A DNA stretch of 59,262 bases from Chloroflexota bacterium (GTDB lineage Bacteria > Chloroflexota > Anaerolineae > Aggregatilineales > Phototrophicaceae): assembly GCA_026706395.1 (NCBI GenBank), contig JAPOYU010000120.1:1-59262 (forward strand). The letters are read 5' to 3'. Under the pieces are notes generated by a model, which was given only the letters and a program-made list of their open reading frames with translations, made no database searches and was not told the origin of the DNA. Made by a program: the position numbers and the translations under genes. Below, in pieces: positions 31,074-38,825 of this stretch (position 1 is its first letter; the number at the start of each line of letters is the position of its first letter).

Positions 31074-31284
31074 GTCGGGATTCCTTTCGTTTATTTGATC
31101 AGTCCTAGTCTAAGTCTGGAAAATGGACGCTTCCCAACACGTTGCATTTGCGAAGGAACAGCGTAGGTTGCCGTATATTTCTCGAAGGACTTCCGCCGGT
31201 TTCGCTGTCAGCTTAAACCCGCAATAGACATCCCCCCGCTTCTCCAGCAGAATAGGCGGCGTTTTGCGCTGTCCAGGAGCCCCC

Positions 31285-32124
31285 ATGCCCTACGAACCCA
31301 ATCTCTACGACTCGCATATGCACACGCCCCTCTGCAAGCACGCCCGCGGCGAGCCGGCCGCCTACGCCGCCCAAGCCGAGCGAGTAGGCCTGCGCGGCAT
31401 CACCTTCACCTGCCACAGTCCTATGCCGGCGGGTTGGGATCCCGCTCTGCGCATGTCGATCGCGCAACTGCCGCAATACGTGGACATGATCGAAGCGGCT
31501 CGCGACGAATTCGCCGGCCGCGTCGATGTGCGCCTGGGTATGGAAAGCGATTATTTTCCCGGCCTGGAAGACTGGATCGAGCGTCTGCATCGCCAAGCCG
31601 AGTTCAGCTATATCCTCGGCTCGGTGCACGCCTTAACCAAGGAATACAAAGCCAAGTACTTCAACGGCTCGACGCGTCTCGCCTATGAGCGCAGCTACTT
31701 CGAGAATCTGGCGGTTGCGGCCGAGACCGGCCTCTACGATTGCCTGAGCCATCCGGATGTCGTCAAGATCGCCCATCCCAAACAGTACGATGTCGCCGAC
31801 CACCTCGATACCATCCGGCGCGTCCTCGACCGCATCGCTGAGACGGGCATCGCCATGGAATTGAATACCAGCGGCCTCAACAAAGCCTATGCCGAGATGA
31901 ACCCCGGCGAGGTGATGCTGCGAGAGATGGCGCTGCGCGGGATTCCCGTCGTCTTGGGCTCCGATTCGCACGATGCCCATCGCGTCGGCGCCGACTTCGA
32001 TAAAGCCCTGCAAATGCTGCAGAACGCCGGCTACGAGAGCCTGAGTTACTTCATCGACCGCGAACGTCGCGAACTGCGCATCAGCGATGTCTTCCTCGCC
32101 CAGTTGCAGCCGCGTCTGGTTTAG
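31285..32124 (+). CDS. PHP-domain histidinol-phosphatase-like phosphoesterase
   Basis: 279 residues. PHP-domain metal ligands appear in order: YDSHMHTPLCKHA (HxH), TCHSPM, MESDYFPG, ILGSVHAL, LSHPDVVKI and VLGSDSHDAHRVG. This pattern fits HisK-type histidinol phosphatases and related PHP phosphoesterases; a role in histidine synthesis is likely but no other his gene is present to confirm it. The ATG at 31285 follows CCAGGAGCCCCC. The frame extends 21 nt upstream only through a TTG. It converges on the CFA-synthase-like gene, stops 12 bp apart. Confidence 0.82.
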   Translation: MPYEPNLYDSHMHTPLCKHARGEPAAYAAQAERVGLRGITFTCHSPMPAGWDPALRMSIAQLPQYVDMIEAARDEFAGRVDVRLGMESDYFPGLEDWIERLHRQAEFSYILGSVHALTKEYKAKYFNGSTRLAYERSYFENLAVAAETGLYDCLSHPDVVKIAHPKQYDVADHLDTIRRVLDRIAETGIAMELNTSGLNKAYAEMNPGEVMLREMALRGIPVVLGSDSHDAHRVGADFDKALQMLQNAGYESLSYFIDRERRELRISDVFLAQLQPRLV

Positions 32125-32136
32125 GCTGTTCGGCGA

Positions 32137-33450
32137 TCAGTTATTGCTGTACCAGTCGTCGCGGTTAAGCGGCAGGTCGCCGGCCGCGCCTCTGCCATCG
32201 CGCGTCTTGTATAGCAGCGCCTGATGGATGGAGTTGTAGCCGGATTCAAAGACCCAGCGCGCTCCCGCCAGATAAATCCGCCAGCGCCGATAGCCGACCG
32301 GACCCAGCATATCCAGGATCTCGTCCGCATGCGCCTCGTATCGCGCCAGCCAGTTCTTCAGCGTCAGCGCATAGTGCTCGCGCAGGCTCTCGACATCGCG
32401 CACCTCGAAGCCGGCCTTCGCCGCCACATCCAGCACATAGGCGATATGCTGGCTGTCGCCATCGGGGAAGATATACTGCTGCACAAATGAGTCCCTGGCT
32501 TGATACTGCGGCACCTTCGGCGCTTGGAACAAGGTGATGCCGTGATTGAGAAAGACCCCGCCCGGCTGCAGCAAACGAAAAGCCTTCTCGAAATAGATGC
32601 CCAGGTTTTCCCGCCCAACATGCTCGACCATGCCCACGCTGACGATCTTGTCGAAAAGCCTGCTCTCGTCGACATTGCGGTAATCCAGCAGCTCCGCCCG
32701 GCAGCGGTCGGACAATCCCGCCGCTTCTATGCGCTCGTTCGCCAGTTCCAGTTGCTTTTCCGCCAGCGTAATGCCCAGCGCCTCAACCCCGTAATGCTCC
32801 GCCGCATGCATAATCAGCGCGCCCCAGCCGCAGCCGATATCCAGCAGGCGATCGCCCGGCTCCAGGCGCAGCTTGCGGCAGATATAATCCAGCTTGCGGC
32901 TCTGCGCCGCGTCGATGCTTTCTTCCGGATCTTCGAAATAAGCGCAGGAATAAACCATCTTCTCATCGAGCCACAGTTGATAAAATTCGTTGGAAACATC
33001 GTAGTGGTACTGGATCGCCTGCATGTCGCGCTTGACCGAGTGCTTTTCTCCCGATATGCGCGCAATCTGGCTGTTGCCCCCGGGATCGCGCGAGGGCAGG
33101 CGCAGCAGCTTGGGCGCGAATCGCAAGGTGTCGCTCAGGCTCCAGCCTTCCCACAAGAAGCGCGCCAGATCAATAGCCGCGTACAGTTCGCCTTCGATCT
33201 CGAAGTCGCCAAACATATACGCTTCGCCCAGCTTCCGCTCCGTCGGCGGGAAGAACATCCGGCGCAGCGCCGACGGACCATTCAGCACAATCGTAAAGCG
33301 ATGCTCGGCCCTTCCCTCCGGTTCCCATACCGTGCCGTCCCACAAGCGAATGGCGAAGTCGTGACCCGGATAATCGGCAAACACCGCGCTGAGCAGATCC
33401 AGCGTATTCGCCACATGACTGTCTCGTGCCATGACTTGTGCATCAACCAT
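32137..33450 (-). CDS. Cyclopropane-fatty-acyl-phospholipid synthase-like methyltransferase
   Basis: 437 residues from ATG 33450, preceded by GGAGG at 7 nt. The SAM-binding motif I is RLLDIGCGWGALIMHAAEHYG (about 201-221). The preceding IQYHYDVSNEFYQLWLD block and VYSCAYF are diagnostic of the CFA/mycolic-acid synthase family, and ERKLGEAYMFGDFEIEG belongs to the N-terminal lipid-binding domain. These enzymes add a methylene or methyl group to unsaturated membrane lipid acyl chains. An upstream in-frame ATG at 33483 adds 11 residues with no ribosome-binding sequence. It lies divergently to the LuxR-type regulator. Confidence 0.9.
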   Translation of the reverse strand: MVDAQVMARDSHVANTLDLLSAVFADYPGHDFAIRLWDGTVWEPEGRAEHRFTIVLNGPSALRRMFFPPTERKLGEAYMFGDFEIEGELYAAIDLARFLWEGWSLSDTLRFAPKLLRLPSRDPGGNSQIARISGEKHSVKRDMQAIQYHYDVSNEFYQLWLDEKMVYSCAYFEDPEESIDAAQSRKLDYICRKLRLEPGDRLLDIGCGWGALIMHAAEHYGVEALGITLAEKQLELANERIEAAGLSDRCRAELLDYRNVDESRLFDKIVSVGMVEHVGRENLGIYFEKAFRLLQPGGVFLNHGITLFQAPKVPQYQARDSFVQQYIFPDGDSQHIAYVLDVAAKAGFEVRDVESLREHYALTLKNWLARYEAHADEILDMLGPVGYRRWRIYLAGARWVFESGYNSIHQALLYKTRDGRGAAGDLPLNRDDWYSNN

Positions 33451-33570
33451 TGCTGGCCTCCTTCTTCCACTCTGCCGGTGCATGGCGTCGGCTGGGAAGG
33501 GGCAATTTCCTCTTCAACTAAATGTGCGCGCCATTATACCAATATCAGCAACGATGTGCGAAACCTAGCG

Positions 33571-33576
33571 TATACT
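33571..33576 (+). promoter_or_regulatory. Candidate -10 of the LuxR-type regulator gene
   Basis: TATACT, about 40 bp before the ATG at 33616. No convincing -35 at 17 bp; the element rests on one hexamer. Confidence 0.35.
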
Positions 33577-33615
33577 GCCATACACCGAGCCGTCCCGCCC
33601 AACCGCCTGGCGATT

Positions 33616-34272
33616 ATGAACACCGTAGGCTATCAAACCGACGAACCACGATTGCTCGTCGTCGCGGAGAATCTCCTGAGCCGCGCCGGCTTGACCGCCC
33701 TGCTTGAAGAGCGCGGCTTCCGCGTACTGGCGCAAGTCGATGGCGCCCGGCTTCAGGGGTCCGTCGACCAATACGAGCCGGATGAGCTTGTCGTCGACTT
33801 TGGCTGGGATCAGCAGCTCATGCGCCGGCGACTGTTCGAGCTGGAAGCGGATCTGCCCGTTCTGGCGCTGGTCTCGCCGGACGAAGACGCTGAGCTTTCA
33901 CCGCTGGTGACTGCCTTGCGCCCCTTCCCGCAGTTCGCCTTGCTGCTCCGCGATTGCGACTCCGATGTTATCGTCGCCGCGCTCGAAGCGCTCGCCTCCG
34001 GCCTTAGCGTCATCGATCCGCGACTGGCGACTCTTCTCTCCCCACTTGGCCGAAGTCCGCAGGATCCGCCGCTCAGCCCCTTGACCGCCCGCGAAAAAGA
34101 AGTGCTGCAGCTTCTGGCGCGCGGACTGACCAACCGGGCCATCGCCCTCGAGTTGGGCATCACCCAGCACACGGTCAAATTCCACGTCAACGCGATCATG
34201 AGCAAACTGGGCGCGCAAAGCCGCACTGAAGCCGTCGTCCGCGCCACGCAGCTCGGCATGATCCTGCTCTAA
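33616..34272 (+). CDS. NarL/LuxR-type response regulator, atypical receiver
   Basis: 218 residues. The C-terminal LuxR-type HTH is clear (LTAREKEVLQLLARGLTNRA, then IALELGITQHTVKFHVNAIM and SKLGAQSRTEA). The N-terminal 125 residues have a receiver-like fold with a candidate acceptor Asp61 (ELVVDFGWD), but the acidic pair is replaced (VVAENLLS) and the conserved Lys is not found in the FALLLRDCDSD segment. It may therefore be a phosphorylation-independent regulator. The frame is open far upstream on the same strand, but the conserved protein begins at this ATG. It stands 74 bp before the SDR reductase gene. Confidence 0.85.
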   Translation: MNTVGYQTDEPRLLVVAENLLSRAGLTALLEERGFRVLAQVDGARLQGSVDQYEPDELVVDFGWDQQLMRRRLFELEADLPVLALVSPDEDAELSPLVTALRPFPQFALLLRDCDSDVIVAALEALASGLSVIDPRLATLLSPLGRSPQDPPLSPLTAREKEVLQLLARGLTNRAIALELGITQHTVKFHVNAIMSKLGAQSRTEAVVRATQLGMILL

Positions 34273-34346
34273 TCGGCGGGCATGCCGAATCCGCGCGACT
34301 TGTGGCAAGATAGGCACAGCGGGTTATTGACCGCCAGGACTCACAC

Positions 34347-35366
34347 ATGAAAGTGCTTGTCACCGGGGCGACCGGCTTCGTCGGCTCACATCTCGTCCGC
34401 CTGCTCCGCCAGGCCGGTTACGCCGTCCGGATTCTCTACCGCTCCGAGCGCAAGCTGAGCCGGCTTGCCGATCTCGACCTTGAAACCGTCAAAGGCGCGC
34501 TCGCCGATGTCGCCGCGCTTGAACGCGCCTGCGCCGGCTGCGACCTGGTGATTCATACCGCCGCAAAAGCTGACTACTGGAAGGACGACGACCGTGAAGC
34601 GCTCTGGCGGATCAACGTCGAAGGCACGCGCAACTTGCTCTCTGCCGCCGATTCCGCCGCGGTAGCCCGGGTGATTTTCACCAGCAGCGCCTCGACCATC
34701 GGCATTCGCCCCGGCCGCGAATACGCTGACGAAAGCGATGCCTTCAACCTGCCGCCCGAGCGCTTCTATTACGCCTACACCAAGGCGAAAGCGGAAGAGA
34801 TTGTCGCCGAGTTCGCCGCCGATGGCCTGGATATCGTAACGCTCAACCCTGCTGTCATCATCGGGCCGGGCGATCTGAACGCCATCTCCGGCAGCTTCGT
34901 CATCGAGACGGCCCGCTTCCAGTGGCTGGTGCCGATGTCTTCCGGCGGCATTTCAGTCATCGATGTCCGCGATGTCGCCCGCGCCCATCTCAAGGCCATC
35001 GAGCGCGGCAGAAGCGGCGAACGCTACATTCTCACTGCCGCCAACTTGACATACCGCGAGTGGTTTCGCTTGATCGCCGCCGCCTGCAAGGTGCGTCCAC
35101 CAGTGTTCTCGACCCCGGATCCCCTGCTGGAGCCGACAGCGCAATTCATCGAGCTGCTGCGCCGCTTCGGTATCCAGACGCCGATGGACGCGGACCAGAC
35201 TCGGCTCGGCCGGGCGCATGTTTACTTCGACCCCAGCAAAGCCCACCGCGAGCTGGGTGCGCCAAAGATCGACATCGAGACCAGCCTGCGCGACACTTTC
35301 CAGTGGTATGAGCAGCACGGCTATATCAAGCGAAGCCTGCTCACGCGACTCATCAGCTTGATTTAG
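34347..35366 (+). CDS. NAD(P)-dependent extended SDR (dihydroflavonol reductase-like)
   Basis: 339 residues. MKVLVTGATGFVGSHLVRLL carries the Rossmann GxxGxxG, ALADVAALERACAGCDLVIH the cofactor region, IFTSSASTIG the catalytic Ser, and FYYAYTKAKAEEI the YxxxK pair. The profile is that of dihydroflavonol-4-reductase-like bacterial SDRs, also seen in hopanoid or sterol-type pathways (HpnA-like). No hopanoid gene adjoins it, so the substrate is open. AGGA 10 nt upstream supports the start. Its last 14 bp overlap the convergent GATase gene. Confidence 0.85.
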   Translation: MKVLVTGATGFVGSHLVRLLRQAGYAVRILYRSERKLSRLADLDLETVKGALADVAALERACAGCDLVIHTAAKADYWKDDDREALWRINVEGTRNLLSAADSAAVARVIFTSSASTIGIRPGREYADESDAFNLPPERFYYAYTKAKAEEIVAEFAADGLDIVTLNPAVIIGPGDLNAISGSFVIETARFQWLVPMSSGGISVIDVRDVARAHLKAIERGRSGERYILTAANLTYREWFRLIAAACKVRPPVFSTPDPLLEPTAQFIELLRRFGIQTPMDADQTRLGRAHVYFDPSKAHRELGAPKIDIETSLRDTFQWYEQHGYIKRSLLTRLISLI

Positions 35367-36036
35367 CCTTGCTCGCCCGTCTGACCAAATCCTCAAATAT
35401 CGGCAGCGCCCGCTCCATCATACGCTCCGGATGAAACTGCACCGCGATAATCCGCCCGTCGGCCGATTCAATCGCCTCGATCACGCCATCGGCCGCCCGC
35501 GCCGAGATTTGCAGGCCCGCGCCCAGATCCGCAATCGCCTGAATATGATGCGTATTCGTCATCATCCGCTTCATGCCCATGATCCGGCGCAATTGACTGC
35601 CGGGCCCAATCGCAATCGGATGCGCCCTCCCGCCGCGCTCGGCGCTATGGACATCAGTCCCGGCCTCGACCTGCGCATCGCCATAGATCCTGCCGCCCGC
35701 AAGCGCGTTGGCGAACTGCATGCCATAGCAGATGCCGAGGAAGGGGCGGTCCGCCATAGCGCGATAGATCAACTCGTCGCTGCGGTCGCGCCGCTCATCG
35801 ACCGCCGGCAAGTCTTCCGGCAGCGCGCCGATCAAGCCGCGGGTGATGCCCGGGCCGCCGGTGATGATCAAGCCGTCAAGCACGGCGGCGATCGCCCGCG
35901 CGGTATCTTCCTGTTCAATCAGCGGGACGATGATGGGGATGCCGCCGGCCGCTTCCACCGCTTGCGCATAGCGCAGATCTAGCGTCTGCCGCTCGCCGTC
36001 GAGCCCGGTTGTGATGCCGATGCGCGGTCCGCTCAT
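35353..36036 (-). CDS. Gamma-glutamyl-gamma-aminobutyrate hydrolase family protein (class I GATase), copy 1
   Basis: 227 residues of the PuuD-like class I glutamine amidotransferase family. The nucleophile is Cys103 in FLGICYGMQFANALAGG, the catalytic His-Glu lie in AVQFHPERMMERA, and GLIITGGPGI forms the oxyanion side. PuuD cleaves gamma-glutamyl-GABA in putrescine degradation; related members act on other gamma-glutamyl amides. A paralogue lies at 52088-52834. It is read toward and overlaps by 14 bp the SDR gene at 34347, and the DinB gene lies 9 bp upstream on the same strand. The substrate is inferred only by family. Confidence 0.85.
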   Translation of the reverse strand: MSGPRIGITTGLDGERQTLDLRYAQAVEAAGGIPIIVPLIEQEDTARAIAAVLDGLIITGGPGITRGLIGALPEDLPAVDERRDRSDELIYRAMADRPFLGICYGMQFANALAGGRIYGDAQVEAGTDVHSAERGGRAHPIAIGPGSQLRRIMGMKRMMTNTHHIQAIADLGAGLQISARAADGVIEAIESADGRIIAVQFHPERMMERALPIFEDLVRRASKAKSS

Positions 36037-36045
36037 GGCCGTCAG

Positions 36046-36549
36046 CTAGTGGGGCCGGTAGGGCAGGTCCGACATGTCGCCGACGAACTCGGGCAGTTTG
36101 CCTCCCCCCAGCATTTGTCGGATCGCGTGCGCCTCGCCCAAGTGGAACCAGTAATGGTATATCACGCGCTGCAGCATGGTCCCGTTGGATTCCGCCACCG
36201 GCTCGCCCTTCCAACGGGGATGCTCCTGCAGCGTCTCGCTCGTCAGCATGTCGAGAAACATATCCGCGTTCCTGGTAATTTCATGCCAGGCCGCCCACAT
36301 GTCATCCAGCTTCGGCGTCGATGGCGGGCTGCCGGGCGCGCAGACCTTGCGCAAATCCGGCTGAACCACCTTGCCCTGCGCCAGGAATACAAAGACATTG
36401 TTCTCGTGGGTCGCCATGTGTCCGATGATCCAACTGATGCAATTCATCCGCCCATGACGCACATAGGCATCTTGCAGACTGATGCCATCCAGGCAGCGCA
36501 AGAACTCCCGCCGCGTAAACCGCAACTGCTCAACCAGTGGATGCGCCAT
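36046..36549 (-). CDS. DinB-like four-helix protein
   Basis: 167 residues. The pattern MAHPLVEQLRFTRREFLRCL, NCISWIIGHMATHENNVFVF, HWEI-like central region and YHYWFHLGEAHAIRQML matches the DinB/YfiT metal-binding four-helix superfamily, with His residues at helix ends (GHMATHE, YHYWFHLGEAH) as metal ligands. Many members are thiol-dependent transferases or of unknown function. The gene ends 9 bp before the GATase ATG and probably forms an operon with it. No DNA-damage link is implied by the name. Confidence 0.8.
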   Translation of the reverse strand: MAHPLVEQLRFTRREFLRCLDGISLQDAYVRHGRMNCISWIIGHMATHENNVFVFLAQGKVVQPDLRKVCAPGSPPSTPKLDDMWAAWHEITRNADMFLDMLTSETLQEHPRWKGEPVAESNGTMLQRVIYHYWFHLGEAHAIRQMLGGGKLPEFVGDMSDLPYRPH

Positions 36550-36618
36550 AGTTCACTCCAGGTATTTTCAGTCAGGTCCTCTTACGACGATGACAGTCTC
36601 CTGCTCCGCCGCCGCAAG

Positions 36619-37971
36619 CTAGCAACAGTTGCCTTCCCGCAGCCGCGGCGCCAGGGAAATCTCGCCGAGGGAAACCAGTTGAGGTCCGGGGCTGACCGGT
36701 TCACAGCAGATGTCGCCATCGGCATAATCCGTGACGCAAACGCCCGTCTCCGGCAGGCTCAGCTGCACATCGCGGGCCCCCGCCCAATCGCCGCAAAGCG
36801 CCGCGGCAATCGAGCGCGCCTGCTCATAGCCGGTCGCCATCAAGAAGGTCGGCGCCCGCCCGTAGCTCTTCATGCCGATGATGTAGAAATCTCGCTCGGG
36901 CTGCCGCAGTTCCGCCTCGCCATGTGGCCGCACGGTTCCGCAGCTGTGCAGATTGGGGTCGATCAGCGGCGCCAGGCTGCGCGCCGCTTCCACGGCCGGG
37001 TCCAGATCCAGGCGCAATTCACGCAGCATGGCCAGGTCCGGTCGAGCGCCCGTGCAGACGATGACTTCGTCGGCGTAGACGCCCCTTTCAAAGCCATTCA
37101 TATCACCGATGACCCGCAGCCCGTCACCCGCCGTCTCAACTCGCTCGATGCGGAAAGGCGCCGCAATCTCCAAGGCGCCGGCTTCGATCGCCGCCTTGAT
37201 CCGAATGCCCAGCAATCCGCGCGCCGGCAAGGCATCGTCGTCTCCGCCGCCGTAAACCTTTCGCAGGTTATCGCCGCGCATGGCCCAGATGACTTCCGCG
37301 GCCCGGCCGTCTTCCCGCAAACTGATCAGGTCGAGCAGAACATTAATCGCCGAGTGGCCGCTGCCGACCACCATAACGCGTTTCCCGGCGTATCGGCGTC
37401 GTTCGCGCCCGGCGACATCGGGAATCCCGTAGGTCAGTCGTCCGCGCAAGCTCGCTTCGCCGATGGCCGGCCTGCCGCCCGCGCCCAGCGGATTCGGCTT
37501 ATGCCAGGCGCCCGAGGCGTCGATCACGGCGCGGGCCTCAACCAGCGCTTCGTCGCCACCTGTCGTCAGCGTATGCAATTGAAATGGCGTCGAATCCCTT
37601 CCGCGGTCTTTGACTTTGTCAAGGCCGCGCCGACCCACGCTGATCACGCGGGTTCCGGTCCGTATCACCTTGCGCATGGCCGGCAGCTCGGCCAAGGGAC
37701 GCAGGTAGCGTTCGTAGAGTTCCGCGCCAGTGGGCAGCTCATCGGCGAGCGGCATCAACCAGCCGGCGCCCTCAAGCAGCCGGAGGGAGGCGCTGTCTAC
37801 ATTGAACTGCCAGGGCGAAAACAGGCGCACATGAGCCCAGTCCAGCACGCTGGCGCCGACCGTCTCGCCCGCTTCAAAGAGCAGCACGTCCTGACGCCGC
37901 TCCAGCAGATGGGCCGCTGCCGCCAGCCCGACCGGTCCCCCGCCAATTATCGCCACCGGCAACTGCGTCAT
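36619..37971 (-). CDS. FAD/NAD(P)-dependent flavoprotein oxidoreductase
   Basis: 450 residues. The FAD-binding motif VAIIGGGPVGLAAAAHLLERR opens the chain; a second dinucleotide motif RVMVVGSGHSAINVLLDL (about residue 215) and the GARP/ATG region (IVCTGARPDLAM, FLMATGYEQARSIA) complete a pyridine nucleotide-disulfide-type fold. Typical redox-active CxxxxC near the FAD motif is absent, so it is not a classical thioredoxin reductase-like enzyme. The C-terminus is cysteine-rich (GVCVTDYADGDICCEPV, ending EGNCC). Similar proteins are often found near arsenic-resistance genes, but none is present here. Reaction and substrate unknown. Confidence 0.75.
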   Translation of the reverse strand: MTQLPVAIIGGGPVGLAAAAHLLERRQDVLLFEAGETVGASVLDWAHVRLFSPWQFNVDSASLRLLEGAGWLMPLADELPTGAELYERYLRPLAELPAMRKVIRTGTRVISVGRRGLDKVKDRGRDSTPFQLHTLTTGGDEALVEARAVIDASGAWHKPNPLGAGGRPAIGEASLRGRLTYGIPDVAGRERRRYAGKRVMVVGSGHSAINVLLDLISLREDGRAAEVIWAMRGDNLRKVYGGGDDDALPARGLLGIRIKAAIEAGALEIAAPFRIERVETAGDGLRVIGDMNGFERGVYADEVIVCTGARPDLAMLRELRLDLDPAVEAARSLAPLIDPNLHSCGTVRPHGEAELRQPERDFYIIGMKSYGRAPTFLMATGYEQARSIAAALCGDWAGARDVQLSLPETGVCVTDYADGDICCEPVSPGPQLVSLGEISLAPRLREGNCC

Positions 37972-38482
37972 CGTCTCAGTCCCTTCCTGTTACGCTTGCG
38001 CTTCGCGAATAATAACACTGATGTTTTGAGTTGCTCGAAGTCTTACTTCGCGTCCAGCATAATCTGCCGGGCTCGTCGGAAATTCTATTAAGAGCGCCGG
38101 TAAATGACCCTGCGACAGTGATCGCCGCCGGCCACAGGTCTCGGCAAGAGAAGCCGGAAGTGTTTTGCCATTGTCTGTGTCCGGTCGAGGTCATGTCACT
38201 ACGATGCAAAAAAACGCAAAAAGACGCAAAAGTACCACAAAAGGATCTCAGCGGGATACATAAAGAGTACATAGAGGATACATTTTTGATATTAACAAGC
38301 AGCATAATTGCCAGTCTCTATCGATACAGTATGGATACAGGGGGATTTTTGGCGAGGGAAATCGGATTTTTGGCTAAGAATGTTGGAATAGGGGTTGGGA
38401 AGGGCATGTTTTCGGCTTAGATGTTGGTTGGTCGATTTTGTATTCATAGTGACAGGGTAGCATAAATGCGGCGGCAATAGGT

Positions 38483-38494
38483 GAACATTTGTTC
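38483..38494. promoter_or_regulatory. Orphan LexA-type box
   Basis: GAACATTTGTTC is a perfect GAAC-N4-GTTC and shares GAACATTTG with both boxes at lexA. No credible gene starts within 300 bp on either side. Confidence 0.35.
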
Positions 38495-38505
38495 TCGTAT
38501 TGGAA

Positions 38506-38524
38506 AATTCAAACTATTTGAATT
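38506..38524. repeat. 8-3-8 inverted repeat
   Basis: AATTCAAA (38506-38513), CTA, TTTGAATT (38517-38524): a perfect AT-rich inverted repeat 12 bp after the LexA-type box. It may be an operator in a lost promoter. Confidence 0.35.
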
Positions 38525-38570
38525 CACGACAGAGGCGCAGAAGCATGCGCAAGCAAGTCATGGAAAATAA

Positions 38571-38720
38571 ACCACCGAGTACACCGAGAGAAAAGAGGGC
38601 ACCGAGTAAAGCTGTTTAGAAATAATATGGCAAGAAGAGTTCGCGGCATAAATTGCGTGAGTATCGAAACAATATCAAAGTCTCTGTATCCTCAAAATTA
38701 CTCTGTGTCCTCGGTGGCAA
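38571..38720. repeat. CACCGAG / CTCTGTG-type repeat cluster
   Basis: Contains CACCGAGTACACCGAGAG and GGGCACCGAGTAAA on one side (38571-38610), and TCTCTGTATCCTC and ACTCTGTGTCCTCGGTGG on the other (38681-38720). The two halves are roughly inverted with respect to each other and resemble the CTCTGTG repeats at 4374 and 24986. Confidence 0.5.
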
Positions 38721-38770
38721 ACATAGAGTCATTGAGACAGGATTTGCATGAGTTACTTGGTTTTACTGAG

Positions 38771-38797
38771 GCGGGCGGGCCAAGGGTCGCCCCTACG
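38771..38797. repeat. REP-like dispersed repeat, reverse-orientation copy
   Basis: GCGGGCGGGCCAAGGGTCGCCCCTACGA resembles the reverse complement of the copy at 2963-2998 (GTCGCCCCTAC versus GTAGGGGCGA), with a changed loop. Confidence 0.4.
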
Positions 38798-38825
38798 AAT
38801 TCCATTTTGGGGAGGCGGGGATAAG

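Larger units (their letters stand above)
37972..38825. other. 854-bp gene-free region with repeats
   Basis: The largest gap in the window and AT-richer than its surroundings. It holds a short direct-repeat-like AACGCAAAAAGACGCAAAAG, an AT-rich segment, a GAAC-N4-GTTC box (38483-38494), an 8-3-8 inverted repeat (38506-38524), CTCTGTG/CACCGAG-type repeats (38571-38720) and a diverged REP copy (38771-38797). Several ORFs of 60-130 codons can be opened on both strands, but none has a ribosome-binding sequence and family resemblance. It may be the remnant of a lost gene. Confidence 0.5.

Noticed and set aside
32500..33615. An upstream extension of the LuxR-type regulator frame across the CFA-synthase gene
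   Set aside because: The extension is antisense to a conserved methyltransferase; the regulator starts at ATG 33616.
38627..38824. A 65-codon ORF downstream of the orphan LexA box
   Set aside because: It runs through the CTCTGTG and REP-like repeats and has no ribosome-binding sequence or homologous look.
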